This document shows, piece by piece, positions 12,208 through 20,641 of a stretch of 64,000 nucleotides of DNA. Origin of the DNA: an uncultured Massilia sp. (GTDB lineage Bacteria > Pseudomonadota > Gammaproteobacteria > Burkholderiales > Burkholderiaceae); NCBI GenBank assembly GCA_946481275.1, contig CAMLMV010000006.1:62001-126000 (forward strand), given 5' to 3'. A program made the position numbers and the translations under genes. The notes under the pieces were generated by a model. The model had not been told where the DNA came from. It made no database searches and saw only the letters and a list, made by a program, of their open reading frames with translations. Each line of letters starts with the position of its first letter. Positions within the stretch are counted from its first letter, which is position 1.

Positions 12208-12888
12208 TCATATCGCCGCCAGTGCCAGGCCGCCCGCCGCCAGCAGCGACACGGCCCCGATCACGATGCCCACCGTGCGCCGCCGGTTGGTAAGCGACCA
12301 CAGCACGACGCCGGACAGCGACAGCAGGATGATGGAACCGGCCAGCGTGTCCACGAGCAGGATCCATGCGGCACTCATGCCTACGCCCTTGTGCAGGTTG
12401 ACGAGGGTGCCGAAAACATTGTTCTCGGCGCGCTTGACGGTGACATAGCTGTTGCCGACCCAATACTCGGCCTGGACATTGCCCGACGGCGACGTGAAGC
12501 TGGCGCTCCAGCGCGCGGGCTGGATCAGCGACTTGTCGCCCCACGCGACGGGGCGCGCCGCCTCGGCTTTTACGCGCCCGGGCTCCGGCTCCAGACGTAG
12601 CGAGCGCTTGAGCCAGGTCGCCAGCGCCTGCGGACTGCCGGGGGCCGGACTCGGCAAGGGAACCTGGACCGTGGCCTCCTGCGCCTGGACGGCGGGAATT
12701 TTCATCACGGCACGGTGGTTAAGGAGAATGCCGGTGCTGCCGAACAACAGGCCGAGCACGGCGCCCCAGAGACCGATCCAGCCATGCGTCTTGCGCAGCC
12801 ACTTGACGATGACGGCGCGGCGCGTCGGCTGCGGAGGCGGCTGGACCGTAAACGGCGCTTGGGGTGGGCGGAACGGGATTACGGGCAT
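12208..12888 (-). CDS. PepSY-associated membrane protein
   Basis: This 226-aa inner-membrane protein has a basic proline-rich N-terminus, a first membrane helix at about 38-58 (HGWIGLWGAVLGLLFGSTGI, preceded by WLRKTH), a periplasmic region of about 120 residues, and two C-terminal helices around 170-195 and 203-225. The pattern of WLRKTHxWxGL, a GxxLNHR segment and LHKGVGM before the second helix is that of PepSY transmembrane proteins, which often sit beside iron-uptake or ferric-reductase genes. It lies between bfr and bfd, so a role in iron handling is likely. The exact reaction is not known. Confidence 0.75.
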   Translation of the reverse strand: MPVIPFRPPQAPFTVQPPPQPTRRAVIVKWLRKTHGWIGLWGAVLGLLFGSTGILLNHRAVMKIPAVQAQEATVQVPLPSPAPGSPQALATWLKRSLRLEPEPGRVKAEAARPVAWGDKSLIQPARWSASFTSPSGNVQAEYWVGNSYVTVKRAENNVFGTLVNLHKGVGMSAAWILLVDTLAGSIILLSLSGVVLWSLTNRRRTVGIVIGAVSLLAAGGLALAAI

Positions 12889-13006
12889 GGGAGTGAAATC
12901 CGGATGCGTCGGAAGTCACATATTACCAAGACCGGATCGCGCATGGTCGGGTGCACGTGCGATTGTGCATAGCAACATCGACGGCGCAGTGGCCGCCAAG
13001 AAGGGA

Positions 13007-13225
13007 TCAGGCCACGACCCCGTCAGCCGGTGCGCGACGCAGCTCGGTGACGACGGTCTTGCTTTCCAGGTGTTCGTGCATCACTTCGCGCGCATAGCTG
13101 ACGCATTTGCCGCAGCAGGTGCCGACGCCCAGTTCCTTGTACAGGTCGGCCATCGACGTGAGGCCGAGGTCGACCGCCTGGCGGATTTCGCGGTCGGAGA
13201 TGTTATTGCAGACACAGACGATCAT
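13007..13225 (-). CDS. bfd: Bacterioferritin-associated ferredoxin
   Basis: This 72-aa [2Fe-2S] protein binds bacterioferritin and passes electrons to its haem to release iron. The four ligand cysteines are in MIVCVCNNISDREIR (CxC near the start) and GTCCGKCVSYAREVM (CCxxC). The start at 13225 gives the usual family N-terminus; ATG 13249 and GTG 13252 would add 8-9 residues. It is divergent from feoA, and a Fur box lies 47 bases upstream of its start, so it should be induced by iron starvation. Confidence 0.92.
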   Translation of the reverse strand: MIVCVCNNISDREIRQAVDLGLTSMADLYKELGVGTCCGKCVSYAREVMHEHLESKTVVTELRRAPADGVVA

Positions 13226-13271
13226 GGACGGTTCCGGTGGTGGATGCATCACAGGCCGTTGCTACTTGGTC

Positions 13272-13290
13272 TATAATGCGAATCATTCTC
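13272..13290. promoter_or_regulatory. Fur box between bfd and feoA
   Basis: TATAATGCGAATCATTCTC matches the 19-bp Fur consensus (GATAATGATAATCATTATC) at 15 of 19 positions. It lies in the divergent bfd/feoA intergenic region, closer to bfd (47 bp) than to feoA (178 bp). The fur gene itself is at 51272-51700. Confidence 0.75.
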
Positions 13291-13394
13291 ATTACCCTTC
13301 GTATTCTGCTCAAGTTGGATCGCGAATGCAAGCGTTTTTGTTGCGTTGTTGCGTTAAATGAAGGCTGAGAGAGCGGAAGTAGATAAACCGCAAA

Positions 13395-13423
13395 TAGAAA
13401 TAATTCGCATTTAGGTTTATGAT
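13395..13423 (+). promoter_or_regulatory. Candidate feoA promoter
   Basis: TAGAAA (13395-13400), a 17-bp spacer and TATGAT (13418-13423) would start transcription about 40 bases before feoA. AATAATTCGCATTT overlapping it looks faintly Fur-like, but scores well below the box at 13272. Confidence 0.4.
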
Positions 13424-13468
13424 GTACCCATCCGTTACTGCATCGCACCGTTGATTGGAAGCGACACC

Positions 13469-13738
13469 ATGACTCTTGCTCCTACCCTGACCACGCTCGA
13501 CAGCCTCAAGGCCGGCCAGAGCGGCACCGTGATCCACCTCGCGCCGAACGCGGTCGGCAGCCGCGACGGTGGCATCGACGTGTCGCGCCGCCTGATGGAA
13601 CTGGGTTTCGTGCCGGGCGAGCGCATCCGCATGCTCAAGCGCGGCCTGCCCGGCGGTCCGCTGGCGGTCAAGGTCGGCCAGTCGACGTTCGCCCTGCGCC
13701 GTTTCGAGGCGGCGCTGGTCTCGATCCAGCCGGAGTAA
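13469..13738 (+). CDS. feoA: Ferrous iron transport protein A
   Basis: This 89-aa SH3-like cytosolic protein is needed for FeoB function. It shows the FeoA pattern of LDSLKAGQSGTVIHL, then RRLMELGFVPGERIRMLKR and a closing strand pair. ATG 13469 follows GGAAG at 13457-13461 with a normal gap. feoB starts 10 bases downstream, so the two are cotranscribed. The Fur box upstream and bfd on the other side fit an iron-starvation operon. Confidence 0.93.
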   Translation: MTLAPTLTTLDSLKAGQSGTVIHLAPNAVGSRDGGIDVSRRLMELGFVPGERIRMLKRGLPGGPLAVKVGQSTFALRRFEAALVSIQPE

Positions 13739-13748
13739 TGGAACAGAC

Positions 13749-15641
13749 ATGGGAGCAGTAGATCAGCAGGTCCAGGCGGCCGCAAAAACGCCGCTCATCG
13801 CCCTGCTGGGTAATCCGAACTGTGGCAAGACTGCCCTGTTCAACCGCCTGACCGGCGCGCGCCAGAAGGTCGCGAACTATGCCGGCGTCACCATCGAACG
13901 CAAGGAAGGCAGCTTCACGCTGCCGGGCGGCCGCGCATTGCGCGTGCTCGACCTGCCGGGCGCCTACAGCCTGAACGCCCACACGCCCGACGAAGCGATC
14001 ACGCGCGACGTCGTCGCCGGCCTGCGCGCCGGCGAGCAGACGCCGGATGCCGTCGTCTGCGTCGTCAACGCCACCAATCTGCGCCTGAACCTGCGCCTCG
14101 TCCTCGAGATCAAGCGCCTGGGCCTGCCGATGGTGCTGGCGCTGAACATGGTCGACGTGGCGAAGAAGCGCGGCATCGAGATCGACACGGCGCGCCTGTC
14201 TAAAGAGCTGGGCATGCCCGTCATCGAGACCGTGGCCATCCAGGCCGGCGGCGAGAAGGGCCTGCTGGCGGCGCTGGAAGCCATGCCGTTCGAGCTGCAC
14301 GTCAAACCGAATCCGCTGTCCGCCATCGACGCCGTCCCGGTCGAGGAGACCCAGCGCGAGGTGCGCCGCATCATCGACGCGACGGTCAGCTTCGACAACG
14401 ACAAGGGCAACCTGAGCGAGCAGATCGACCACGTCGTGCTGCACCCGGTGATCGGCCCGGTCATCCTCGCGGCCACGATGTTCCTGATTTTCCAGGCCGT
14501 GTTCAGCTGGGCCGCCGTGCCGATGGACCTCATCAAGAACGGCGTCGACGGCATCGGACTATGGGTCGGCGGCGCCATGGGCGAGGGCCCGCTGCGCAGC
14601 CTGATCGTGGAGGGTATCCTGGGCGGCGTCGGCAGCGTGCTCGTGTTCCTGCCGCAGATCCTGATCCTGTTCTTCTTCATCCTCGTGCTGGAGGATTGCG
14701 GCTACCTGCCGCGTGCCGCGTTCCTGCTCGACCGCATGATGGGCGGCGTGGGCCTGTCGGGCCGCGCGTTCATCCCGCTGCTGTCGTCGTTCGCCTGCGC
14801 GATCCCCGGCGTGATGGCCGCGCGCACGATCCAGAATCCGCGCGACCGCCTCGTCACGATCATGATCGCGCCCTTGATGACGTGTTCCGCGCGCCTGCCC
14901 GTGTACGCGCTCGTGATCGCGGCGTTCATCCCGAACCGCGAACTGGCCGGCGGCGTCAACCTGCAAGGGCTTGTGTTGTTCCTGCTGTACGCGGCCGGTA
15001 TCGTCAGCGCGATGGCCGTCGCGTACGTGTTCAAGCGTACGATGGGCGCCAAGGGCCACCAGCCGCTGATGCTGGAACTGCCCGCTTACCACTGGCCGCA
15101 CATGCACAACCTGGCGCTGGGCCTGTGGGAACGCGCACGCATCTTCCTGACCCGCGTGGGCACCGTGATCCTGACCCTGATGGTGCTCGTGTGGTTCCTG
15201 TCCAGCTTCCCGGGCGCACCGGAAGGCGCGACGCATCCGCCGATCTACTACAGCATCGCCGGCATGCTGGGCCGCGCGCTGTCCGTCGTGTTCGAGCCGA
15301 TCGGCTTCGGCTGGCAGATCTGCATCGCGCTCGTGCCGGGCATGGCGGCGCGTGAAGTGGCTGTCGGCGCGCTGGGTACGGTGTACGCGCTGTCGGGCGG
15401 CGGCGATGACGTCGCCAGCTCGCTGACCCCGATCATCGCCGCATCGTGGGGCCTGCCGACGGCGCTGTCGCTGCTCGCGTGGTACGTGTTCGCGCCGCAG
15501 TGCCTGTCGACCCTGTCCGTCGTGCGCCGCGAAACGGGCAACGTGCGCTACGCGTTCCTGATGGCCGGCTACATGTTCGCACTCGCGTACACGGCGTCGT
15601 TCCTCACCTTCCACATCGCACGGGCCGTGCTGGGGAGCTGA
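13749..15641 (+). CDS. feoB: Ferrous iron transporter B
   Basis: This 630-aa inner-membrane Fe(II) transporter has an N-terminal G-protein domain: G1 GNPNCGKT near residue 20, the switch region with NYAGVTIERK, G3 DLPGAYS and G4 NMVD. After a short cytosolic helical part come the membrane domains with the Gate/core motifs SFACAIPGVMAART and APLMTCSARLPVYAL, a second copy of the Gate pattern and FAPQCLSTLSVVRRE near the end. It is shorter than E. coli FeoB (773 aa), mostly in the C-terminal region, which is common in this group. A small Cys-rich membrane protein follows immediately. Confidence 0.96.
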   Translation: MGAVDQQVQAAAKTPLIALLGNPNCGKTALFNRLTGARQKVANYAGVTIERKEGSFTLPGGRALRVLDLPGAYSLNAHTPDEAITRDVVAGLRAGEQTPDAVVCVVNATNLRLNLRLVLEIKRLGLPMVLALNMVDVAKKRGIEIDTARLSKELGMPVIETVAIQAGGEKGLLAALEAMPFELHVKPNPLSAIDAVPVEETQREVRRIIDATVSFDNDKGNLSEQIDHVVLHPVIGPVILAATMFLIFQAVFSWAAVPMDLIKNGVDGIGLWVGGAMGEGPLRSLIVEGILGGVGSVLVFLPQILILFFFILVLEDCGYLPRAAFLLDRMMGGVGLSGRAFIPLLSSFACAIPGVMAARTIQNPRDRLVTIMIAPLMTCSARLPVYALVIAAFIPNRELAGGVNLQGLVLFLLYAAGIVSAMAVAYVFKRTMGAKGHQPLMLELPAYHWPHMHNLALGLWERARIFLTRVGTVILTLMVLVWFLSSFPGAPEGATHPPIYYSIAGMLGRALSVVFEPIGFGWQICIALVPGMAAREVAVGALGTVYALSGGGDDVASSLTPIIAASWGLPTALSLLAWYVFAPQCLSTLSVVRRETGNVRYAFLMAGYMFALAYTASFLTFHIARAVLGS

Positions 15642-15643
15642 TC

Positions 15644-15904
15644 ATGCTGCAATACCTGATCGTGGCTGTCATCGTCGCCTTCGCCGCGTTGTATGCGGCG
15701 GTCAAATACCTGCCGAAGACGTGGCGCGAGAAGCTCGTCTACAAGCTGTCGGGTGGCACCGGCCGTGGCCGCATCGTGCAGTGGCTCGGCACGGATTCGA
15801 GCTGCGGCAGCGGGTGCGATACGTGCGGCACGTGCGAGACCGAACCGCTGCCCGAGAAGGATGCGCAGGGCCGCAAGGTCATCCAGGTGCACGTCCAGCG
15901 CTAA
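15644..15904 (+). CDS. Small FeoB-associated Cys-rich membrane protein
   Basis: This 86-aa protein starts two bases after the feoB stop, with GGGGAG at 15632-15637 as ribosome site. It has one N-terminal membrane helix (residues about 3-22), a basic stretch KYLPKTWREKLVYKL, and a cytosolic tail with the cluster CGSGCDTCGTC (four Cys within 11 residues). Small Cys-rich single-helix proteins at this position are known as FeoB-associated proteins and may act like FeoC, sensing iron, oxygen or an Fe-S cluster. The function is inferred. Its stop codon overlaps that of the DUF72 gene on the other strand. Confidence 0.75.
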   Translation: MLQYLIVAVIVAFAALYAAVKYLPKTWREKLVYKLSGGTGRGRIVQWLGTDSSCGSGCDTCGTCETEPLPEKDAQGRKVIQVHVQR

Positions 15905-16716
15905 TTTGGCTCCATCATTTCGATCAGGCGTTTCGCATCGAACGGCGCCCTGACCTTGATGTCGTTGTCGAAGTAGCAGTACACATCCCCATTCTCCGCC
16001 CATGCGCGGATCCGCGCGGCCCAGCGCTCCAGCGATTCGTCCTCGTACCCGCTCGCATACAACTCATGCTCGCCGTGCAGGCGGATGTAGACGAAGTCCG
16101 CCGTCACGTCATCGACCTCCAGCCATTTGCCGGCCGTATCGGCCACGACGAGAGCCGCGTTGTACTTGCGCAGCAGCGCGAGGAAGGCCGGATCGCGGAA
16201 GCTTTCGTGGCGCACTTCGACGGCGTGGCGCAGCGGGCGCACGGCGTCGATCTCCAGCAGCGCGCGGCCCGCCAGCTTCTCGTCGTGGCCCCGGGCGATG
16301 GCGAGCGCGTGGCCCGTGTCGTGCGGCAGCAGGGACAGGAAGTGTTCGACCTTGTCCGCATCGAAGCGCAGCTGCGGCGGGAACTGCCACAGGAAGGGCC
16401 CGAGTTTCTCGCGCAGCGCGAACACGCCCGAGGCGAGCACGTTGGCGAGCGGCGTCTCGATGCCGCGCAGCTTGAGCATGTGGGTGAGGAAGCGGTTGCC
16501 CTTCACGGCGAACACGAAGCCGGGCGGCGTCGCGTCGTACCACGCCGCGTAGCTGGACGGGCGCTGCAGCGAGTAGAACGAGCCGTTGATCTCGATGGTG
16601 GGCAGGAAGCGCGACGCGTATTCGAGTTCGCGCGCCTGCGCGAGGCCGGGCGGGTAGAACACCCCGCGCCATGGTTCGTAACGCCAGCCCGAGATGCCGA
16701 TGTAGATTGCGCCCAT
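15901..16716 (-). CDS. DUF72 (YecE-like) family protein
   Basis: This 271-aa soluble protein is a predicted TIM barrel. The start IYIGISGWRYEPWRGVFYP, the early strand TIEINGSFYSLQ, the core VKGNRFLTH and the later VEVRHESF are the DUF72 family pattern. No catalytic role has been established for most members; a link to nucleic-acid metabolism is only guessed in the literature. It overlaps the FeoB-associated gene tail to tail by four bases. Confidence 0.9.
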   Translation of the reverse strand: MGAIYIGISGWRYEPWRGVFYPPGLAQARELEYASRFLPTIEINGSFYSLQRPSSYAAWYDATPPGFVFAVKGNRFLTHMLKLRGIETPLANVLASGVFALREKLGPFLWQFPPQLRFDADKVEHFLSLLPHDTGHALAIARGHDEKLAGRALLEIDAVRPLRHAVEVRHESFRDPAFLALLRKYNAALVVADTAGKWLEVDDVTADFVYIRLHGEHELYASGYEDESLERWAARIRAWAENGDVYCYFDNDIKVRAPFDAKRLIEMMEPN

Positions 16717-16744
16717 GCCGGCAGTCTAGGGCAAACCGCGGAAA

Positions 16745-17317
16745 TCAGGCGCGCCGTCGGCGCCACAGCCCGATGCCGCCCACGCCCGCCAGCAGCATCG
16801 CCCACGCGGGCGCTTCCGGCACGGCCGGCACCGATTCCGTACCGGGGAGGACGGACGACATGGAAAGCGCCGTGGCGTCCGTCCAGAGCAGGTGGTGCTC
16901 CGAGCCGCCGTACGGGGCGAACTGGTAGTCGTAGACCATCTGGCCCGTCGTGACGAAGTGGCCGCCGCCGTACAGGCTTTCCGGATCGCTGGAATACTCG
17001 CTGACGCTGAACGACAGGCCGCTCTCCGCGGAGAAGCGGAAGCTGTCGGCGTCGCAGTGGTAATTCGCATTGCCGCCCGCGGCGCAGGCCACGTAGTCCT
17101 TCGCATCGATCAGCAGCGACGTCAGCTCGCCCCGTTCGAGGACGCCGTCGCCGTCGGCATCGACGCCGGTGAACGAACCGTCGATGCGCAGGTCGGGCAG
17201 GAAGGCGGCGGCTTCCTGGTCGTGGAAGCCGGTGTAGGTGAAGGCCCAGTGGGACGTCTGGGCATGAGCGAACGTGCTGGCCAGCAGCAGGGCGCCGGCG
17301 GTGACGGGGAACTTCAT
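16745..17317 (-). CDS. PEP-CTERM sorting-domain exported protein with EF-hand-like loop
   Basis: This 190-aa secreted protein has a signal peptide (MKFPVTAGALLLASTFAHAQ) and a C-terminal sorting signal: VPEAPAWAMLLAG, a hydrophobic helix and the terminal cluster WRRRRA. The motif reads VPEAPAW rather than the usual VPEPATW. In between, DADGDGVLERGEL is a good EF-hand calcium loop and several Cys pairs occur. Such proteins are cleaved by an exosortase (not in this window) and often go to the surface or exopolysaccharide. The start at 17317 was chosen for the signal peptide and a GAGG ribosome site. The specific function is unknown. Confidence 0.85.
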   Translation of the reverse strand: MKFPVTAGALLLASTFAHAQTSHWAFTYTGFHDQEAAAFLPDLRIDGSFTGVDADGDGVLERGELTSLLIDAKDYVACAAGGNANYHCDADSFRFSAESGLSFSVSEYSSDPESLYGGGHFVTTGQMVYDYQFAPYGGSEHHLLWTDATALSMSSVLPGTESVPAVPEAPAWAMLLAGVGGIGLWRRRRA

Positions 17318-17522
17318 GGCAGGACCTCGGGAATCAACAAGCGCGACAAAGGACAGCCTACCTTGCCGTCCTTGAAAGTCCTGCGGATTTAACATATGTG
17401 TCGCCGCTCAGCCACAGTGCATGAGCCGCAATGTGAGCGTCACCACGATTTGCGTCTCACCAATTTGGTCTGATCCGCTGGGAACCAGAATGGCAGCTCG
17501 TCCGTACTTCGCTGGAGGTATC

Positions 17523-17957
17523 ATGCCATTTCGCTACTGGGCCTGGTTTACGTTGAATGAGATGCAGAAGGTGGACACGGGCGAGTGTGTCCGCCTCGTC
17601 CAGATGTACATCCCGGGGATCGGCCACACCAGTACGTGGAAGCCGGGTGAGCGTGTGGTCGACGTGCTGGCGCGCGGCGGGAAAATTGAGCCCGGAACGG
17701 CGGTTGCCACGTTCGTGAAAGGACGATACCCGTCTTCCGGTCACCGTCATGCGGCGTTCTACGAGGGGCCCGTACGCAGCGTCAGCGGCAACATCATGGG
17801 GATTATCCTGCTGGACCAATGGAATCCGCCGCCGGGTCGTGCAGACAGGCCTCTGATCAAGCGCCGCACGGTCGAGCGACGAGGAAAGATGCGCGAGGAC
17901 GGGACGTTTCCCTTCATCTCCGACAACGCCGAAGCCTTCTACGTGATCGAAAAATGA
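17523..17957 (+). CDS. BPSL0067-type CHAP/NlpC-like amidase, putative antibacterial effector
   Basis: This 144-aa protein has the pattern of the BPSL0067 family: GECVRLVQMY with the likely catalytic Cys22, THxSxWKPGERV-type spacing, GTAVATFVKGRYPSSGH, HAAFY with His76, then LLDQW and a final DNAEAFYVIE. The Cys-His arrangement is that of small peptidoglycan amidases/peptidases related to NlpC/P60 and CHAP folds. No signal peptide is seen. ATG 17523 follows GGAGG (17515-17519). The next gene overlaps its stop (ATGA) and encodes a small Cys-rich exported protein, the layout expected of an effector with a periplasmic immunity partner. Family membership is recalled from motif pattern, not searched. 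Confidence 0.7.
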   Translation: MPFRYWAWFTLNEMQKVDTGECVRLVQMYIPGIGHTSTWKPGERVVDVLARGGKIEPGTAVATFVKGRYPSSGHRHAAFYEGPVRSVSGNIMGIILLDQWNPPPGRADRPLIKRRTVERRGKMREDGTFPFISDNAEAFYVIEK

Positions 17958-18370
17958 AGCATTCGAGCGACATCAACCGATTTACTGCTGCTGCAGCGAT
18001 AGCCGTTTTGCTGGCCCTGCGTCCTTCATCGGCAAACGCCGAACAGCACGTCGCCTGTCCGGCATCGGCCAGTCTGCTCGATGGTGCGGAACCGGTCCTT
18101 GGTCCGCTGGATGCGCCGTGGGGCGAGTTGCATGAGGCGGAGTCGATCCGGCGTAAGGATGGGGCTTACGTCAACCGATACGACCTGACCGGCGGCGTAG
18201 CCCCGCGATCGGAGAAGTGGCTGATTTGCCGCTACCGGGACGACAGCCATCGCGCCATCAAGCTGCCCGTCACGACGAAAGCGTGTACGGTGACGACCCG
18301 GCAGGATGGGGCCGTCGATCCCGCGACGAAAAGACCGTATTACCGCGTTCTTGACATCTCGTGCCGATAG
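17954..18370 (+). CDS. STY0301-like exported protein, putative immunity partner
   Basis: This 138-aa protein has a signal peptide (hydrophobic stretch at 12-22, cleavage near SANAEQ) and four cysteines in the mature part (35, 92, 111, 137), enough for two disulfides. The arrangement VACPAS, WLICRYRD, IKLP, KACTV and a final Cys near the end resembles the STY0301 family commonly encoded next to BPSL0067-type proteins. Its start overlaps the stop of the amidase gene by four bases. The likely role is to bind and block the amidase in the periplasm. This is inference from position and fold pattern. Confidence 0.6.
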   Translation: MKHSSDINRFTAAAAIAVLLALRPSSANAEQHVACPASASLLDGAEPVLGPLDAPWGELHEAESIRRKDGAYVNRYDLTGGVAPRSEKWLICRYRDDSHRAIKLPVTTKACTVTTRQDGAVDPATKRPYYRVLDISCR

Positions 18371-18398
18371 GCCGGCACCGCCGGCCCGAGCGCGGCGA

Positions 18399-20333
18399 TC
18401 ACTGCCCTGCCTGCACCACCGGCAGCTCGATCGCGCTCTCCAGCCCCGGCGCGTGATAGACGCGCTGCGTCGCCTTGCGATAATCGCCCGGTTTGGCATA
18501 GAAGATGTTCGGCACGAACGTCTGCGGGTTGCGGTCGTACAGCGGGAACCAGCTGGACTGGATCTGCACCATGATGCGGTGGCCCGGCAGGAACACGTGG
18601 TCGACGTTCGGCAGCGCGAAGCGATAGCGCTCGGCCTTGTTCGCGGGGATCGCGGCCGGCTTGTCCAGGCCCTGGTAGTAGCGGCCGCGGAAGATGTCCA
18701 TCGCGATCGGCAGCTGGTAGCCGCCCATCTCCGGCTGGGCCGCCACTTCGTCCGGGTACACGTCGATCAGCTTGACGACCCAGTCGCTGTCCGTGCCCGA
18801 CGTCGACGCGTACAGGTCGACCATCGGCTGGCCCGCCAGTTGCAGCGGCGCGGTGAGCGGGGCGGTCGTGTAGGTCAGCACGTCCGGGCGGTCCGAGTAG
18901 CTGCGCTGGTCCGTCACCAGCCACGGCTTCCACACGTTGGCGTCGGTCATGTGCACGGGGCGTGGAATGAACGGCACCGGTTTCGCCGGATCCGACACGT
19001 ATTCGTCGAACGCGGCCGTCTTGTCGGCCTTGCCCTGCGCCTTCTCGAAGGCCAGGCCGAAGCCCGGCTTCAGGTACAGCGGCGTGGTGGCTGGCACGAG
19101 CGGCCACTGGTCGAGACGGCGCCAGCGATTGACGCCGGTCTGGTACGACCACACGGGCGGCGTGTCGAACGCGGGCGCGCCATCCTTCAGGTACTGGTTG
19201 AAGAACGGGAGCATGACCTCGCGGCGGAATTCGCGCGCGGTGTCGCCCGTGAATTTCAGCGCGCCCAGCGTCGAGCCTTCGTAGTTGACGCCGCTGTGGC
19301 GCCACGGGCCCACCACCAGCGAATTCAGTTTATTGGTCTTGTCCTGCGGTTCGACCGCGGCGTAGGTCGCGTAGGCGCCGTAGATGTCTTCCTGGTCCCA
19401 GCGGCCGACGACGGTCATCGTGGGCACGTTCAGGGGACGCTTGGCGAGGATCCTGTCGAGCGCCTGTTCCTGCCAGTAGCTGTCGTAGGCCGGATGCTCG
19501 AACAGCTTCTTCGTGAAGTTCAGCTGGTCGACGCCGTAGAGGTGCGCGAAGTCGGACGCGGAGCCCGCGCGCAGCCACGCCTCGTAGTCGTCGTTGATGC
19601 CGGTGACGATCTTCTCGCCTTCGCCGCGCGCCGCGTTCTGGCTGGCGATGTACGCGAGGTTGGGGTTGCGGAACGCGCCATTGTGGAACCAGTCGTCGCC
19701 ACGCCAGCCGTCGACCATGGGGCTCATCGGCACGGCGGCCTTCAGCGCCGGGTGCGGGTCGACGAGGGCCATCAGGACCGTGAAGCCTTCGTACGACGAG
19801 CCGACCATGCCGACCTTGCCGTTCGATTGCGGGATGTTCTTGACCAGCCAGTCGATCGTGTCGTACGCGTCGGTCGTGTGGTCGACGGCCGTGTTGTTCA
19901 GCGGGCCGCGCACGGGGCGCGTCATCACGTAGTCGCCTTCGGAACCGTACTTGCCGCGCACGTCCTGGAACACGCGGATGTAGCCGTTCTCGATGAAGGC
20001 GTCGTCACCGTCGCCGAGGATCGACGTGATGTGCGGGCTCTTCATGCGGCCCGCGCGGCCGGACGCGTTGTACGGCGTGCGCGTCAGCATGATCGGCGCC
20101 TTGCCCGCCATGATGCTCTTCGGGATCACGATCACGGTGTGCAGCTTGACGCCGTCGCGCATCGGGATCATGACGTCCTGCTTGACGTAGTCGGCGTTCG
20201 GGACCGTCGTCTCGAACTTCCCGGCCGGGATGTCCGGCGCCATCGGCGACGTCTGGGCCTGCGCCGCGCTGGTGAAGGCGGCGGCAAGCACGAGGGAAAG
20301 GACGGACAGGGACGGCAGGCGGTAACGCGGCAT
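18399..20333 (-). CDS. CocE/NonD-type hydrolase, alpha-amino-acid ester hydrolase-like
   Basis: This 644-aa exported alpha/beta hydrolase has a signal peptide (about 1-27, ending AAQAQ). The nucleophile elbow GSSYEGF has Ser180, and the flanking ALVDPHPALKAAVPMSP and DDWFHNGAFR match the alpha-amino-acid ester hydrolases of Xanthomonas and Acetobacter, which hydrolyse or transfer amino-acid esters and beta-lactam side chains. The C-terminal half is the jelly-roll domain of the CocE group (RHSGVNYEGSTLG then LPNVDHVFLPGHRIMVQIQ). Start 20333 has GGAG 8 bases upstream. The physiological substrate is probably peptide or ester material in the periplasm. Confidence 0.88.
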   Translation of the reverse strand: MPRYRLPSLSVLSLVLAAAFTSAAQAQTSPMAPDIPAGKFETTVPNADYVKQDVMIPMRDGVKLHTVIVIPKSIMAGKAPIMLTRTPYNASGRAGRMKSPHITSILGDGDDAFIENGYIRVFQDVRGKYGSEGDYVMTRPVRGPLNNTAVDHTTDAYDTIDWLVKNIPQSNGKVGMVGSSYEGFTVLMALVDPHPALKAAVPMSPMVDGWRGDDWFHNGAFRNPNLAYIASQNAARGEGEKIVTGINDDYEAWLRAGSASDFAHLYGVDQLNFTKKLFEHPAYDSYWQEQALDRILAKRPLNVPTMTVVGRWDQEDIYGAYATYAAVEPQDKTNKLNSLVVGPWRHSGVNYEGSTLGALKFTGDTAREFRREVMLPFFNQYLKDGAPAFDTPPVWSYQTGVNRWRRLDQWPLVPATTPLYLKPGFGLAFEKAQGKADKTAAFDEYVSDPAKPVPFIPRPVHMTDANVWKPWLVTDQRSYSDRPDVLTYTTAPLTAPLQLAGQPMVDLYASTSGTDSDWVVKLIDVYPDEVAAQPEMGGYQLPIAMDIFRGRYYQGLDKPAAIPANKAERYRFALPNVDHVFLPGHRIMVQIQSSWFPLYDRNPQTFVPNIFYAKPGDYRKATQRVYHAPGLESAIELPVVQAGQ

Positions 20334-20433
20334 CGGATTGGTCTCCACGGGACGGTTGAGTAAGCAACCTTGGATAAAGATTGCAACAGAGCATGGTACC
20401 GAACCGTGGAAAAGTCTGCAAACGCGCCACCAA

Positions 20434-20451
20434 AATTCGGGGTCAGAGCAC
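20434..20451 (+). repeat. 18-bp repeat, copy 1a
   Basis: AATTCGGGGTCAGAGCAC. An identical direct copy lies 11 bases on, and two inverted copies close the element. Confidence 0.9.
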
Positions 20452-20462
20452 GTTTTGCTTGG

Positions 20463-20480
20463 AATTCGGGGTCAGAGCAC
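20463..20480 (+). repeat. 18-bp repeat, copy 1b
   Basis: Identical to copy 1a, same orientation. Confidence 0.9.
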
Positions 20481-20612
20481 TTTTTCAGGCACGGTCTTCA
20501 GAGCAAGCTTTTGCGCTAGCCGTCGCTTGCCTGATTCTGCGCGCAGCGACAAGAGACGACGCCATGTGCGCATCTGGGAGAGAAAATGTCCATCTGGACA
20601 TTGACCCAAAAT

Positions 20613-20630
20613 GTGCTCTGACCCCGAATT
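20613..20630 (-). repeat. 18-bp repeat, copy 1c (inverted)
   Basis: GTGCTCTGACCCCGAATT, the exact reverse complement of copy 1a. Confidence 0.9.
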
Positions 20631-20641
20631 TGTGCCGAAAT

